Origin: Sciurus carolinensis | Lineage: Eukaryota; Chordata; Mammalia; Rodentia; Sciuridae | Assembly (NCBI RefSeq): GCF_902686445.1 | Contig: NW_025920103.1 | Coordinates: 4,510,783 to 4,574,782 of the forward strand | Length of the DNA: 64,000 nucleotides | Direction of reading: 5' to 3' | Part shown: in pieces, positions 1-12,029 of the stretch | Position numbering within the stretch: position 1 is the stretch's first letter | Layout of the letters: each line of letters opens with the position of its first letter | Notes under the pieces: generated by a model | What the model was told of the DNA's origin: nothing | What the model saw: only the letters and a program-made list of their open reading frames with translations | The model's database searches: none | Made by a program: the position numbers and the translations under genes

Positions 1-1357
1 TGGCCATACTATCAAAAGGGCTATACCGATTCAATGCAATTCCAATGAAAATCCCAATGATGTACCTTACAGAAATAGAGCAAGTAATTATGAAATTCGT
101 CTGGAAGAATAAAAAACCCAGAATAGCTAAAGCAATCCTTGGCAGAAAGAGTGAAGGAGGGGGTATCGCAATACCAGATCTTCAACTCGACTACAAAGCA
201 ATAGTAACAAAAATGGCATGGTATTGGTACCAAAATAGAAAGGTGGATCAATGGTACAGAATAGAGGACACGGACACAAACCCAAATAAATCCATTTTTC
301 TCATACTAGACAAAGGGGCCAAAAATATGCAATGGAGAAAAGATAGCCTCTTCAACAAATGGTGCTGGGAGAATTGGAAATCCATATGCAACAGAATGAT
401 ACTAAACCCATATCTCTCACCATGCACGAAACTAAACTCAAAATGGATTAAGGACCTCAGAATCAGACCAGAGACCTTGCATCTTATAGAAGAAAAAGTA
501 GGTCCAGAGCTTCAACATGTCGGCTTAGGACCAGACTTCCTCAACAGGACTCCCATAGCCCAAGAAATAAAAGCCAGAATCAATAACTAGGATAGATTCA
601 AACTAAAAAGCTTTCTCTCAGCAAAGGAAACTATCAATAATGCGAAGAAATAGCCTACAGAGTGGGAGAAAATCTTTGTCAATCATACTTCAGATAGAAC
701 ACTAATTTCCAGAATCTATAAAGAACTCAGAAAACTCTACACCAAGAATGCAAATAATTCAATCGACAAATGGGCTAAGGAAATGAATAGACACTTCACA
801 GAAGAAGATCTACAAGCAATCAACAAATATATGGAAAAATGTTCAACATCTCTAGTAATAAGAGAAATGCAAATCAAAACCACCCTAAGATTCCATCTCA
901 CCCCAATTAGAATGGTGATTATCACGAATACAAGCAACAACAGGTGTTGGCGAGGATGTGGGGAGAAAGGTACACTCATACATTGCTGGTGGGGCTGCAA
1001 ATTAGTGCAGCCACTCTGGAAAGCAGTGTGGAGACTCCTTAGAAAACTTGGAATGGAACCACCATTTGACCCAGCTATCCCACTCCTTGGCCTATAGCCA
1101 AAGGACTTAAAATCAGCATATTACAGAGATACAGCCACATCAATGTTCATAGCTGCTCAGTTCACAATAGCCAGATTGTGGAACCAACCTAGATGTCCCT
1201 TCAATTGATGAATGGATAAAGAAACTGTGGTATATATATACAATGGAATATTACTCAGCCATAAAGAATGATAAAATTATGTCATTTGCAGGCAAATGGA
1301 TGAAATTGGAGTATATCATGCTAAGTGAGATAAGCCAATCTCAAAAAACGAAAGGAA
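1..1357 (+). pseudogene. L1 ORF2 C-terminal part, broken
   Basis: This is the C-terminal third of L1 ORF2p, the endonuclease/reverse transcriptase that retrotransposes L1 RNA. Visible parts are the region after the RT fingers/palm (from about 45) and the Cys-rich C-terminal domain, with a C-x3-C then H-x4-C arrangement at about 947-995. Breaks: a TAG at 588-590 where the sister copies read Trp, a TAG near 1095-1097 where they read Tyr, and an extra C near 1197-1200 that shifts the frame. The usual terminator, TGA just after a Lys-Gly pair in copy B, is altered here. It cannot make a working protein. Confidence 0.9.
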
Positions 1358-1408
1358 GAATGATATCACTAATAAGTGGATGATGACACATAATGGGGGG
1401 TGGGAGGT

Positions 1409-1440
1409 GTTAGTGTTAGGGTTAGAGTTAGGGTTAGGGA
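1409..1440 (+). repeat. TTAGGG-like array in L1 3' UTR
   Basis: About five degenerate TTAGGG-type units (TTAGTG, TTAGGG, TTAGAG, TTAGGG, TTAGGG) lie just after the end of ORF2. The same array occupies the same L1 position in the copies at 18437, 34239 (reverse) and 49145 (reverse), so it is part of the L1 and not an interstitial telomere. Its runs of G could form a G-quadruplex. Confidence 0.9.
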
Positions 1441-1635
1441 TGGGGGCAAGAATGGAGGATGGAAGGACTGTATAGAGGGAAAAGAGGGGTGTGAGGGGTG
1501 TGGGGAAGGGAAAAAATATCAGAATGAATCAAACAACATTACCCTATGTAAATTTATGATTACACAAATGGTATGCCTTTACGCCTTGTACAAACGGAGA
1601 AACAACACATATCATATTTGTTTACAATAAAAAAA

Positions 1636-3719
1636 CCCTGTATATAAACATTTTAAAGATTATATGATTAAATTATGTCTAATATTGTATAATTATGTAT
1701 TCCAATTGTTTATAACATTGTCTTAGAACTTACATCTTAAATTTGAATATTTGTCTTTAAATTTAAAAAAACTTCAAAGAAAGTTATAATTGCAATTTAA
1801 AGTTTTAATTTCTGACTTTGGAACTATCTTACTCAGCTTTTTCACTGTTGTGTTTTGTCTCCAAGTCTATTTGCATGGTGTCAGTAACATAGAGACCCAA
1901 CCTAATGCCAGACATTTTTGAAATATGAAGACTTTTCCCAGTGCTCAGTGAAAAGTGATTATTGCTTCAATACCTTATTGTTTTTGACCTTTTTTAGAAA
2001 ATTAGAAAACTCAAACTCAGAGGGAGAAAACTTGTGGAAGAAAATTAGAGCCAAAGGAAATAAGATGGAATTTTTAAGACTTTGTGTACAGGTAATATCT
2101 CATAATTTTCATGCAGATTTCTCAACTAATTTGCAACTTTTCTGAACATATCCTGGTTTTCTTCAGCATTGAGACTTAGAAGCATGTCTTGGCAAGCTCT
2201 GGTAAGTGCAATCCCATCACCCTTGGGCAAAGCTTTTAGGATTCATGGAGTTCAATGTGCAGAGAGAGTCCCTCTGATTTTCAGAAGAGCACAGTGGAAG
2301 AGCACAGGTTTAGATTGCAGGTGCTTCAGGGTCTTAGAGACAGATGAGGATGATGTTTTTCCTGTTAAGATTCACCTTTTAACAGCATGTCACCACAGGT
2401 GAACCATACTCTTTCCTAACGTTGCTAGATTATAAATGAGGGTAAAACCTAGGGCCTATGTGGAGACTGGGGACGCCACAAGGTCACATCAGCTGTCACA
2501 GGAGCACCTCAGGAACACTGGTCCTGGGCCAAGTGCACGTGGCGTGATGCCCAGGGACTTCCTGACTGCTGAATGCCACAGTCCTGTCACGTACTGAAGG
2601 CCCTGTGTAAGCTGGGTGAAATGCCATGTAAGCAGCACTATGAAAGTGAATGTCCTGAAGCGCCTACATCATTAAAAGTTCAGGGTCATTTGTTTCTTTA
2701 AGATCCTGGGACATAATTCAACATTGTCACCTCCAGCCTGAAGAGCAGAGCATCCACACACTGCCTCTGCCCCCACCCTCATCATTTCCCTCTCCTCCCA
2801 GAGTGGCCCAGTTCCCCCTTCAGAGACATTGTCCTCCTGCCTGTCACCATGACCACCTTGTGACAGAATCTGGTGAATGCCTTCAGGTTATCATCTCGCC
2901 TCATTTGTTTCTTGACAGCATTTAAGACTTCTGATAATTCCATTTATTTTCCTCTTACCTACCACTGCTCTTTCTCCTCCTCCTTCATTATTTATAGAAA
3001 TAATTTATAAATTAGAAATACAGAAAAAAGAAGTTTAAAGCAGGTAGTATAGAACTGTATAGAGATGAAAGTAAGGTCCGCACCCAAATCCAGTCAGCTC
3101 AATACGTCCTCCAAGGCCACCCTGCAACTGCCTGCAAGAGACTTCCCTGAAATCCAGGCTGGTGCATTTAAGGAAAAGGAGTGAAGTTGGGTTCTGTTAT
3201 TTCCACTAAAGAGCATGAGATTTTACATCACTTGAACAGCAGGAAGTGAAACTCAAGGAGCTGACAAGCAGAGGATAATTTCTGATGTTGACTGATAGTC
3301 AGCTATGAAGAAAATATGACTGAGAGATTTGGCGGCTGCAGGAGAGTGTTTCAGCTGCTGGCATACAGGGGTAGACTGGCATCTGTCCACCCCAACCCCA
3401 GCGGGCTTTATTGCCTTAATACAGGTTGTGTTTAATATGAGCAAGTGGAATTATTTTGGTCCATAGTTGCCTAGAACTTTTCCTGTGATTTTAATATTCT
3501 ATTGCTCCCCCTACATTTCAGTTTAGGTGGGTCTCTCTTACTCTATCATTATTTTATTTTTTCTTAATGAATTTCCATTCTTCGCATTTTATTTTTCCTT
3601 TCCTGTGTATGGTTAGATCATAAAACCTCCTCCCAATACTGATTTTGCAGTTATTTCATTATTTGATTCTTAGGAGCTACTCGTCTTTTATCATTCTTGC
3701 ACACATCCAAATAAAGTCC
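1636..3719. other. Intergenic, no recognisable gene
   Basis: AT-rich to about 2160, then mixed unique sequence. Open frames are short (under 80 residues), with no recognisable domain or splice structure. A pyrimidine-rich stretch lies at about 2760-2830. I see no identifiable repeat, though very old ones may be present. Confidence 0.6.
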
Positions 3720-3806
3720 AGGACTGAGGAAATGGCTCGGTGGTGTGGTACCTGCCTGGCATGCATGAGGCCTCGTGCTCATGGCCCAGGACCACAAAAA
3801 ACAGAG
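3720..3806 (+). mobile_element. ID SINE
   Basis: A single tRNA-Ala-derived ID-type SINE. It has a decayed A-box-like 'tggctcggtgg' and the characteristic 'cctggcatgcatgaggc' followed by a decayed B-box region and a 'ccaggaccaca' end leading into an A-rich tail. It is diverged by several substitutions, so it is not a young insertion. Confidence 0.8.
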
Positions 3807-4539
3807 TGAAAGTTACCTTGCTGCTTAGTAAATAACTGCAGCATAAAGTCAGTGACTCCAAGAGTCCCAGAGCACGGTGACCTTCAACCCCAACGTCCTC
3901 CCATCAGGTGACCACAGTTGAGCAGCACTTGAGCTGGAGTCATTCCTGGTGCCTTCCCTGCAGTCACCACAGCCCCTTCGCCCCGTAGGGATGCTCCTCA
4001 TGCTTCCCACCATGCTCAGTAACACCTTAGGTCACTGCTCTTCTGACATGTCACCTCTGGGCCTCGACCCCACTTTATCCAAAGGTCAGTTCTTCCTTTC
4101 CTGCAGTGAGACCAAGTGGTGGTGCTTACGATTCTGAAGGACGATGTCTCTGTCATTGGTCCTGATAGATGGTGTAGTCAGGCAGAGTTCCAGGGGGCAA
4201 CTCTCTCTGCCAGCTTGTTGAAGATGCCCCATTGTGTTCCCAGCTCCATTCCTGTCGGCAGCAGGTTGGCGACTGGACAGCTGTCATTCTGTGGTTAGCA
4301 ATGTGGCTCTTGTAGGTGATGCCATTTTCTCTGGAACTGTTTCAAAATTTTTCTTATTATGTCGGTGTTTTTTCTTTATTGGCTGGTTAGAAGTTATCCT
4401 GTTCATGTATTAGAGACCTCTTTGGGACAGGGCACAGATCCTCTGTTTAAACCCTCCTGAGTACTTTCTTTTCTTTCCTGGAGATTGTCTCTACACTTGC
4501 AACATGAAGCAAGGTGTGTGTGTGTGGGGGGGGTGGTTC
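3807..4539. other. Intergenic, nothing recognised
   Basis: Unique-looking sequence with short open frames only. It holds a short GT/G-rich stretch at about 4515-4533, next to the LTR-like repeat that follows. No gene or clear repeat was identified. Confidence 0.5.
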
Positions 4540-5240
4540 TTTGTCTCACAAATACAGAGAATGAGATTCACAGGTAGTGGTGGGTGAAAGTAAAGTATAA
4601 GAATTTATTAAAAAGCAAAGCTTCCACATTGGGAGGGACCCAGGGGATCACCCTGGATGGTTGTTGTCTGTGGTTTATGTGGACCTAGAGGCTTGAGGAA
4701 GTCAGGCCCTGGCCCAACATTCCATGTCTCCATGTTCCCGAGGCATGCATGCAGCCTTTGGTCCAATCCGAGTTTCAAGCCAGCATTTTCCTTCTTTGGA
4801 GAGGCCGTGAACTCCAGGCCACACACGTCCCAAATTAAAGTAACCATTTTGCAAGTGTCTCTGCAAAAGCATTCAGCTGCTGATTTCTGCTCTGACACCC
4901 AGGAAGTTGTGCTGGGACCCGTTTCCCTCTGTGTCTGGCCTCATCTCTTCCTCCTGTCTACATTCCCCTGAAGAGGTAGCCCTAACTGCTGTTAGGAAAT
5001 TGTGCTGACCACCTGTGGCTTCTGTTGGAAGCATCAGGGACATTTCTCTTGCACTGACCCTCCTCTTTGCAGAATGTGCAGTGGTTGGCTTCCTGTTCTC
5101 TAGGGTCCTCATGATCACCCTGACCAGGAGGTCAGGTGACTCACCACAGTCATGGAGCCCTTATAGTGGCCCCATCATTCCCTGGGCCCTGGCTGACCTT
5201 TGGGGGCAAGGGACAAAATATTGGTTACTTTTTACTTAAA
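4540..5240 (-). mobile_element. Putative endogenous retrovirus LTR, copy 1
   Basis: On the minus strand an AATAAA-type polyadenylation signal (complement of 'tttatt' near 4601) is followed by a short U5-like segment, as in an LTR. The part from about 4780 to 5080 matches a second sequence at about 10145-10400 over several blocks, with shared phrases such as 'ttttccttct', 'cccaggaagttg' and 'acctgtgg'. This shows an interspersed repeat. I cannot name the family, and no flanking duplication was found. Open frames here on both strands are not gene-like. Confidence 0.5.
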
Positions 5241-6269
5241 CCTTTTATGTTCTTGGTTTTGGTCTTCAAGTTTTGGTTTTAAACATCCATCAGGCCAGTT
5301 TCACCAACCTTGAAGAGGGAGTAATGGGCTTCAACTTAGAAGTCTATAATTTTTAGCTACCCTGCTTTCATCCAATTAGGGTCAGTACTGGAACTGGATG
5401 TCAGCATTGTGTCCTATCTGCTCTGTAGGTGAGAGTTTATTGTTTTAGGTTAACTCAGTTCTGTCAGAAGCAGGACTTCTGCAAAACACTAGCAGGCAAT
5501 GGTTCATGAAGTGAAAGTAACAAGAGCAAAAACTTCCTTCGTTTATGTAACAGCTTTGACCCAAGAAGCATAATCTTATAATATCACTAATACATCTTTG
5601 GTAGCTATTTAACCTCTACAAAGACACAAACAAATCTTTAATTTAATTACATATGAATTTTTTTATAAACTTAAAAAAAACAGTGTTAATGATCAGAAAC
5701 AGAAACAGGTCTAAGTCAGGTTTTTTAAGTTGGCAGCATGCCCCATTTATGCCTGATACCACTGTATAAATTGGTTATCTTGCCTACATTAAACACACAT
5801 AACTTTCATGATACAAACTTTTAAATAATACTTAGACAAAACTTAGATAAATATATTTAGTTTTCAGATGTATACATATCTCTAGTCACATATATTTAAG
5901 GTGTCAATTCTATAGTAACAACCTAAAATAATAGCTGTTTGCTTAACTACAGTTACACTCAGTTTCACGAAGTAACAAAATCCAATAGCTATAAGAAATT
6001 ATCTTGATATATAAGAACAGACTAATGTTCCAAGAGATCTTTGTTGTTTTAACAGAGAATTAGATGTTGTTTTTTTTATTAGCACATCAAAATTTCACCT
6101 TAGAAAAAAAAACCTTACATAATTTTAAATGTGGATACAACTGAAACCTTTTGTATTTTTTGACTATAGAATTAAATCTGCTAATTAGAATCTCAACTCT
6201 TAGCAACCTTGCTTTTAGTGAAGACCCCAAAACAAGCCAATCTCAATCTGTTTTCCTTTTATTAACAAT
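5241..6269. other. AT-rich intergenic, possible ERV interior
   Basis: Low-GC sequence without coding potential. It directly follows the LTR-like repeat and could be decayed retroviral interior or L1 sequence, but I see no protein motif to support either. Nothing else was recognised. Confidence 0.4.
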
Positions 6270-7292
6270 TTTAAAAATATATTTAATGGGCAAAGGACCT
6301 AAATGACACTTCTCAAAAGAAGAATACAAATGATCAACAAATATGAAAAGATGTTCAACATCTCTAGAAATTAGGAAAATACAAATCAAAACTACTAGAT
6401 TTCATCTCACTCTAGTCAGAATGGCAATTATCAAGAATACAAATAATAATAAATGTTGGAGAGTATGTGGGGAAAAGGTACCCTCATACATTGTTTGTGG
6501 ACCTACAAATTAGTGCAACCACACTGGAAATCAGTATAAAGATTCCTCAAAAAACAGATTGGAACCACCATATGACCCAGGTATCCCACTCCTTGGTATG
6601 TAGTCAAAGAATTTAAAATCAGCATACTACAGTGACAGAGCCAAAACAATGTTTATAACAGCAGAATTCACAACAGCCAAGCTGTGGAATCAACCTAGGT
6701 GTCCTTCAACAGATAAATGGTTAAAGAAAATGTGGTATATATACACGATGGAGTATTACTCAGTCATAAAGAAGAATGACATTATGGCATTTGCTGGTAA
6801 ATGGATGGAGCTAGAGACTATCATGCTAAGTGAAATAAACCAATCCCCCAAAAGTCAAAGGTTGAATGTTTTGTCTGATATGTGTAAGCTAATCTAAAGT
6901 GGGAGGTGGGTGAGGAGAAAGGGAGAGAAAGGAAAAACATAGGAAGAGGAAATTCTATTAAAATAGAGGAAAGATCAGTGAAGTAGATGAAGAATATTGA
7001 TGGTGAGAAGGAGGGACTTATCTTATAGGGGAGGGACAGTGGAAGATGGAAATTATGAATGTACGTACTTGACTATAGCACAGCGAATCTCCACATTAAG
7101 TCTATCCAGAACACACTGATTTTAAAAGATCTATAAATGCATTGCAGAAAGATTAGTGGAGTGGAGGGAGGAAACAGGGGAAGGGAGGTGTTGGGGACTG
7201 AATTAGAGCAAATTACATTCCATGCTTTTGTGATTATGTCAGAATGTATCCTTATATAATACATAACTAAAAAGAATCATTAACAAAAGAAA
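6270..7292 (+). mobile_element. Older LINE-1 3' fragment
   Basis: The ORF2 C-terminal region (about 6285-6895) is clearly homologous to copies A-C but more diverged, with the conserved '[13 protein letters not shown]' stretch near 6735-6775. A different, purine-rich 3' UTR follows, without the TTAGGG-like array, then an A-rich end near 7290. The fragment is 5'-truncated at about 6280. It represents an older L1 subfamily than the full-length copies. Confidence 0.88.
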
Positions 7293-8741
7293 AAAATCAC
7301 ATTCAATAGGCCCAACATGTGCTATTGTACAGTTGAAGAAGCCAAGAGCACTCTGAATTTAGGTTACCAGTGAAAATCAAGATATCAGACAAAGTTGGTT
7401 AACATTCCAGGCCATCTTCTGCTGAGGAAGAAAAACCTTGTAAGCAATGGACACTATTAACATTTTATAGCCCCAGTGCTAGAAAAACTTGCACATTAGT
7501 AATTTCAAAACATATTTTATTTTTCTTTTTGCTAAGTATTTAAATCACATGAGCCGAAAGGCATTTTGGATCCATTTCTTTTATACTTATGAGTTCTCAT
7601 CTATCTATAAGTCAATTTTGATACCATGCAAATGATAGACACAAGCATCTATGGACACAAACCATAATATGAAGGCACACATAAGTGTATGTGAAAATAG
7701 ACAGGAAATATTCCACAAAATTTTGATTTTACTCTTTAGAAATTAAAACAGAGCCTGGCTCAGATGTCCATTGTATTTGAGAGTTCATTGGTCTTTGAAT
7801 AAAGACAGCAGGAGAAAAAAAACAAACCAAACAAGACAAACAACAACAACAACAACAAAAACAGAGATGGCCAAAAACTTCAGTTAGATAAAACAAAGTA
7901 AATCAGAACTAAAAGAACAGGACCAAGGGTAAATTCACCAGAAAAGCCATGAGCTCAAAAAGACAAGTTTTCAAACAAATGATACAGCTATAATTACTCT
8001 AGTTAAGGAGCACACAGGACATCTAAAGCAGAGCAGAGTGCACTTTGGGTCAGACAAGTCAGTCCAGATATTTAAAGAATGTGGGAACCCCCAAAATCCC
8101 CAGAAAAAGGTTTTAAGAACAAAGACAACCCATGCATACGGGGTCTTTTCTAATTTTTCTTCCTTGTGCCCATCAAGACAGAACAGAAAACCCCACAGGA
8201 TTTTGGGCATCTGCTGACAGGTCCCTTGTGTCCACTTCCGTAATATAAGTCCCTTTAATTTGGGGCAGTGCCTGTATTGTGTCCTCAGAGCCAATTGTAC
8301 TCCTCTGAAGCATCACCCAGTGGCCTGGGGCCTGGCTGCCTTTCCAGAGTTCCTTCCTTGGTGTCTCCTCTTTCCTCTAGCATTTAGGGAGGAATTCACT
8401 GAAAGCAGAATTTCAAAGACAAGAAGAAACGATCTTCTATGTCCCACAGAGGCTTGGATTTGAAAGGCTATTTTCTCTTTCTCCAGCTGGGTCCCTTGCT
8501 GATGCAGCTTGGATTCTAGATGGGCAAATTCAGGGGTGCCAATTGTCAGCACCCTGAGGGGTGTCAGAGTCAGGCAAGTTTTTGATGTCGCAGGCCTTCC
8601 CCATTCCCGCACACCATCTGGACCCCACAAAAGTGAAACTGAAAGGACGTTCATTAGGACCAATGTCCCCCATGCCTAGGTCAAGGGGTGGGTCCTGTCT
8701 GCCCAGCAAGCCTGTTGTCTGAGTCTTGTAGACTGGCAGGC
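7293..8741. other. Intergenic, nothing recognised
   Basis: Unique AT-rich then mixed sequence. ORFs of 107-116 codons on the minus strand (7971-8663) have no recognisable domain and no splice context, and I read them as chance. The A-rich tract at 7814-7863 is listed separately. Confidence 0.5.
7814..7863 (+). repeat. A-rich tract with (CAA)n
   Basis: An A-rich run with about five CAA triplets in a row. It looks like the tail of a decayed retroposon, whose body I cannot identify. Confidence 0.8.
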
Positions 8742-9785
8742 GTGCTGTTAGTTTTTTTTTATTCCTTCTTTATTATTATTATTTTTTATTTTTATAGACT
8801 GCATTTTGATTCATTATCCACAAATGGGGTACATCATTTCATTTCTATGATTGTGCATGACGTAGATTCATACCAGTTTTTTGTTTTTTGTTTTTTTGTG
8901 GTGCTGGGGAATCAAACTCAGGGCCTTGTGCTTGCAAGGCAAGCACTGTACTGACTGAGCTATCTCCCCAGCCTGATTCATACCATTTGTGCAATCACAC
9001 AGATACATAGGGTACTGATGTCTGTCTCATTCCACCATCTTTCATACCCCCCTCACTCTCATTTCCCTCTACATAATCTAAATTTCCTCCATTCTCTCAC
9101 CCTTCATCCCCACCCCCATTATATATCATCATCCACTTACCAGGGAAAACATTTGACTTTTGGTGTTTTGGGATTGGCTTATTTCACTTAGCACGACATT
9201 CTCCAATTCCATCCATTTATCTGAAAATGCCATATTATTATTATTCTTTGTGGCTGAATAATATTACATTGTGTATATATACCACAGTTTCTTTATCCAT
9301 TCATCTATTGAGGAGAATTTAGGTTGGTTCCACAATCTAGTTATTGTGAATTGAGTTGCTATAAACATTGATGTGGCTGTGTTACTGTAGTATGATAATT
9401 TTAAGTCCTTTCGGTATAAACCAAGGAGTGGAATAACTGGGTGAAAAGGTGGGTCCATTCCAAGTTTTCTGAGGAATCTCCACACTGCTTTCCAGAGTGG
9501 CTGCACCAATTTGCAGCTCCACCAGCAATGTAAAAGCCTGCCTTTTGCCCCACATCCACGTCAAGATCTATTATTGTTTGTGTTCTTGATAATAGCCATT
9601 CTAATTGGAGTAAGATGAAATCTTAGAGTTGTTTGAATTTGCATTTCTCTAATTAGTAGAGATGTTGAACTCTTTTTCATATATTTATTAATTGCCTGTA
9701 TGTCTTGTAAAGTGTCTGTCCAGTTCCTTCGTCCATTTATTGATTGGGTTTTTTGTATTTTTGTTGTAAAGGTTTGTGCTATTAG
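8742..9785 (-). mobile_element. 5'-truncated older LINE-1
   Basis: On the minus strand this holds the ORF2 C-terminus (about 9250-9700), a 3' UTR and a poly(A) tail, seen as poly(T) at 8752-8760. Broken frames contain the L1 C-terminal motif region at 9264-9509. Flanks 'gtgctgttag' (8742-8751) and 'gtgctattag' (9776-9785) are a probable 10-bp target-site duplication with one mismatch. An ID SINE has inserted into its 3' UTR. Confidence 0.88.
8865..8985 (-). mobile_element. ID SINE inserted in L1, with 11-bp duplication
   Basis: The reverse complement reads as an ID element: 'ggctggggagatagctcag' start, tRNA-like body, 'ttccccagcaccacaaaaa' end and an A-rich tail. The direct repeat 'gattcatacca' flanks it exactly at 8865-8875 and 8975-8985. 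The element itself is 8876-8974. It is younger than the L1 it interrupts. Confidence 0.93.
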
Positions 9786-9827
9786 GTCTTAAGTGATGGA
9801 CATATGCCTGGTTTTTTTTTCAGGGGA

Positions 9828-9856
9828 AGGAGAGAGAGAAAGAGAGAGAGAGAGAG
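9828..9856 (+). repeat. (GA)n simple repeat
   Basis: A short GA/GAAA microsatellite. No other function is visible. Confidence 0.9.
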
Positions 9857-9869
9857 TCATGCAGAATAT

Positions 9870-10540
9870 TAACTCTTTGAATGTATCTGAATGGAACTTA
9901 GGACTCCCAGAAAGGGCAGGGAGTCACTGGTCAGTCTCACTCACCCTTCTGCATATCCCAGATGAGTCTCCAAAAGACACAACATGTAGTGTGGAGTTGG
10001 GTGGGTCCTTTGTCTTGAAAATTCAAAGAATGATCTTCATGGGGGGCAACAAGTGAGAGCAAAGCTCCAGCAGCTGGGTGGGGGGACCTGAGAGGGTTGC
10101 CAGTGGGTGGCTTGTGGTGGGCTTTATAGAGATCAACCAAAATATGGATCAGGTATTTTCCTTCTCTGGAGAAGTCATGGACTCCAAGTGTCCCTTTTGA
10201 AAAATAGCCTTTTTGCGAGTTTCTCAGTGAAAGCTACAGCTGTAGTTTGTGCTCTGCTGCCCAGGAAGTTGCCAGGGGCCCCTTTCCCTTTGTCTGGTCT
10301 TCTCTCTTCTTGCAACCTCTCATGGACCTTTCTCCTAATTTTCTCAGTATTTTTGACACCTGTGGTCAGTTGGAAGCTGTCTGCATCTGCTTTTCCCATA
10401 GCTGTTGCTTGGAACAGTGAGTCCAGGAAACCTGGGTTCCTTGGGGATGGTGTAACCAGTGTCACACAGTGTCCTAACAGTGGAAAAGTACCATTGAGCC
10501 ATCCTGGACTGAGTTTGGCCACACTGTCTGGAGGCTCCAG
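9870..10540 (-). mobile_element. Putative LTR-like repeat, copy 2
   Basis: This is related to the repeat at 4540-5240, with the best matching blocks at about 10145-10400. The boundaries are uncertain. The long open frames across it (212 codons at 10107-10745 +, 174 codons on the opposite strand) lack any domain and overlap each other, so I do not call them genes. Confidence 0.45.
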
Positions 10541-10559
10541 AGGAGCTAGCACCTTGGTC

Positions 10560-10800
10560 TCTCCTGGTGTCTCTTCCAGCCATCCTTGGTGCTTCTGGAG
10601 GGGCAGATGCTTCATGCCTGTTTCCTCTGCCCCCATCACCACCCAATGTTCTTCCCTGTACATCTCTGACAGTTTTCCTCTTATAAGGGCACAGATCATG
10701 GGATTAGGGCCCTATGTCATCCAGGATGACCTCACCTTAACTTGATGACACCTACAAAGAACCTGCTTCCAAAGTCACGTCCCTGGCACTGGGTGGTACT
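10560..10800 (-). mobile_element. MLT1-type MaLR LTR fragment
   Basis: The stretch from about 10680 to 10780 reads like the reverse complement of an MLT1 LTR: 'ggattagggccct', then 'gacctcaccttaacttgatgac', then 'caaagaacctgcttccaaa'. These are well-known MaLR phrases. The fragment is old and incomplete, and its left edge is not clear. Confidence 0.65.
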
Positions 10801-12014
10801 GGAGGTGGGCTCCCTTCCTGCGAGGCAGCTGGGACCTTGTGGGCAGTACACTCTTCTCTCTGGGTTTGGAAACCAGAAACTGCTTTTGAAGGTGAACCAC
10901 ATTTGCCTGTCAGCATTACCCATCAGGGTAAGATCTGCAGGTCATTGAGCTTGCCATGATGCACTGACGAGTCATCCTCCAGAATACAGAAGCTGGGGTA
11001 AGCAGAGAAGATGAGGCTCAGTGGAGTCAGATTTAAGAGTATTGGTCAATCCAATCACTAACTCAGTAGCTGACGTCAGGATCCCAGAAGTCCAGTGACA
11101 TTAAACCAGAGAATGCACATTGAATTATTTAAGTGATTTGTATCTGTCTTTCCTCTTAGACATCTATCATATGTTTATTTCAAGCTTTGGAGAGAAAGAA
11201 CATGCTACTTACTTCATGATCACTGCTGGGTTTGTTCTCCATCTCCTTCATTTTCATATTTGATCACAGGGTGTCATTCCATCTGCCCACCAACGCTGTG
11301 CTCGTGAAACGACTCTCTTTGTAATTGTGACTGCCCCAATTCCTGGGGATTCATTTTGCCAGCACAAATTAGGAAGAGGTGTTACTGGGTGAAGTTGTTC
11401 TTTCACTGTAATCAGTCCACCTTGGCCTCCAGAGTGACACTGAGTGGGACAGACTGTGCAAACTGGGGCCGAGGGCAGTGGGTGGAAGCAGAGGGGGACC
11501 ACGCACCATGCTGAGCTGTGGATGTGGGGAAGGGATGGGTGGCAGAAAGGAGGGCATCAGCTGGAGCTCTGGGAGGGCCCCAGGGCCTCTCCAACAGGCA
11601 GTGTCTCCTACCAGGGCTCCTTAGATGAGGACTTTGGACTCTCCGCTGGATCCCAGCAAAGGGGTGCTCTTCTGGCTGCTTCCCTGACTGACTGTGTTCC
11701 CTGTTTCTCCGCGTGTGCTTCCTAGGATGTACATCACCCTGACCATGTTGTGCTAGTCTAGCCAGATGCCCTGAGGCTCAGAGTGCAGGGACATGCTCTC
11801 TGCTTTGAAACTGACAGAGACAAGGAATAAAAAAGGATCTTTGAAAAATTTAGCATGCACGATTAATTTTCTCAGTGAATCTTTTAAATAAGTCTCCAAA
11901 AACCAGTTTTGTCCTTTTCAGGGCTTCTTATGAGCATAATTTATCTGCTCATTGCTAGCCAATTTGAGGTCTTTAAGTCAGAAAAAGGTATCTAGGGAAG
12001 TAAGCAAACACATT
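10801..12014. other. Intergenic, nothing recognised
   Basis: Unique-looking sequence with scattered ORFs of 60-93 codons and no domain. It ends at the left target-site duplication of the full-length L1. Confidence 0.5.
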
Positions 12015-12029
12015 AAAAATTCCCAAATG

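Larger units (their letters stand above)
1..1635 (+). mobile_element. LINE-1 3' portion, cut by window edge (copy A)
   Basis: The left edge enters an L1 in the middle of ORF2 and continues through the ORF2 C-terminus, a G-rich 3' UTR and an A-rich tail with an AATAAA near 1626. The sequence is nearly the same as the corresponding parts of the L1s at 12015-18681 and 34033-40922, so all three belong to one family. The 5' part and the upstream target-site duplication lie outside the window. The copy is inactive: ORF2 has stops and a frameshift. Confidence 0.93.

Noticed and set aside
10107..10745. 212-codon plus-strand frame with a 174-codon frame opposite
   Set aside because: Lies across LTR-like and MLT1 sequence, has no domain, and both strands are equally open, so it is a chance frame.
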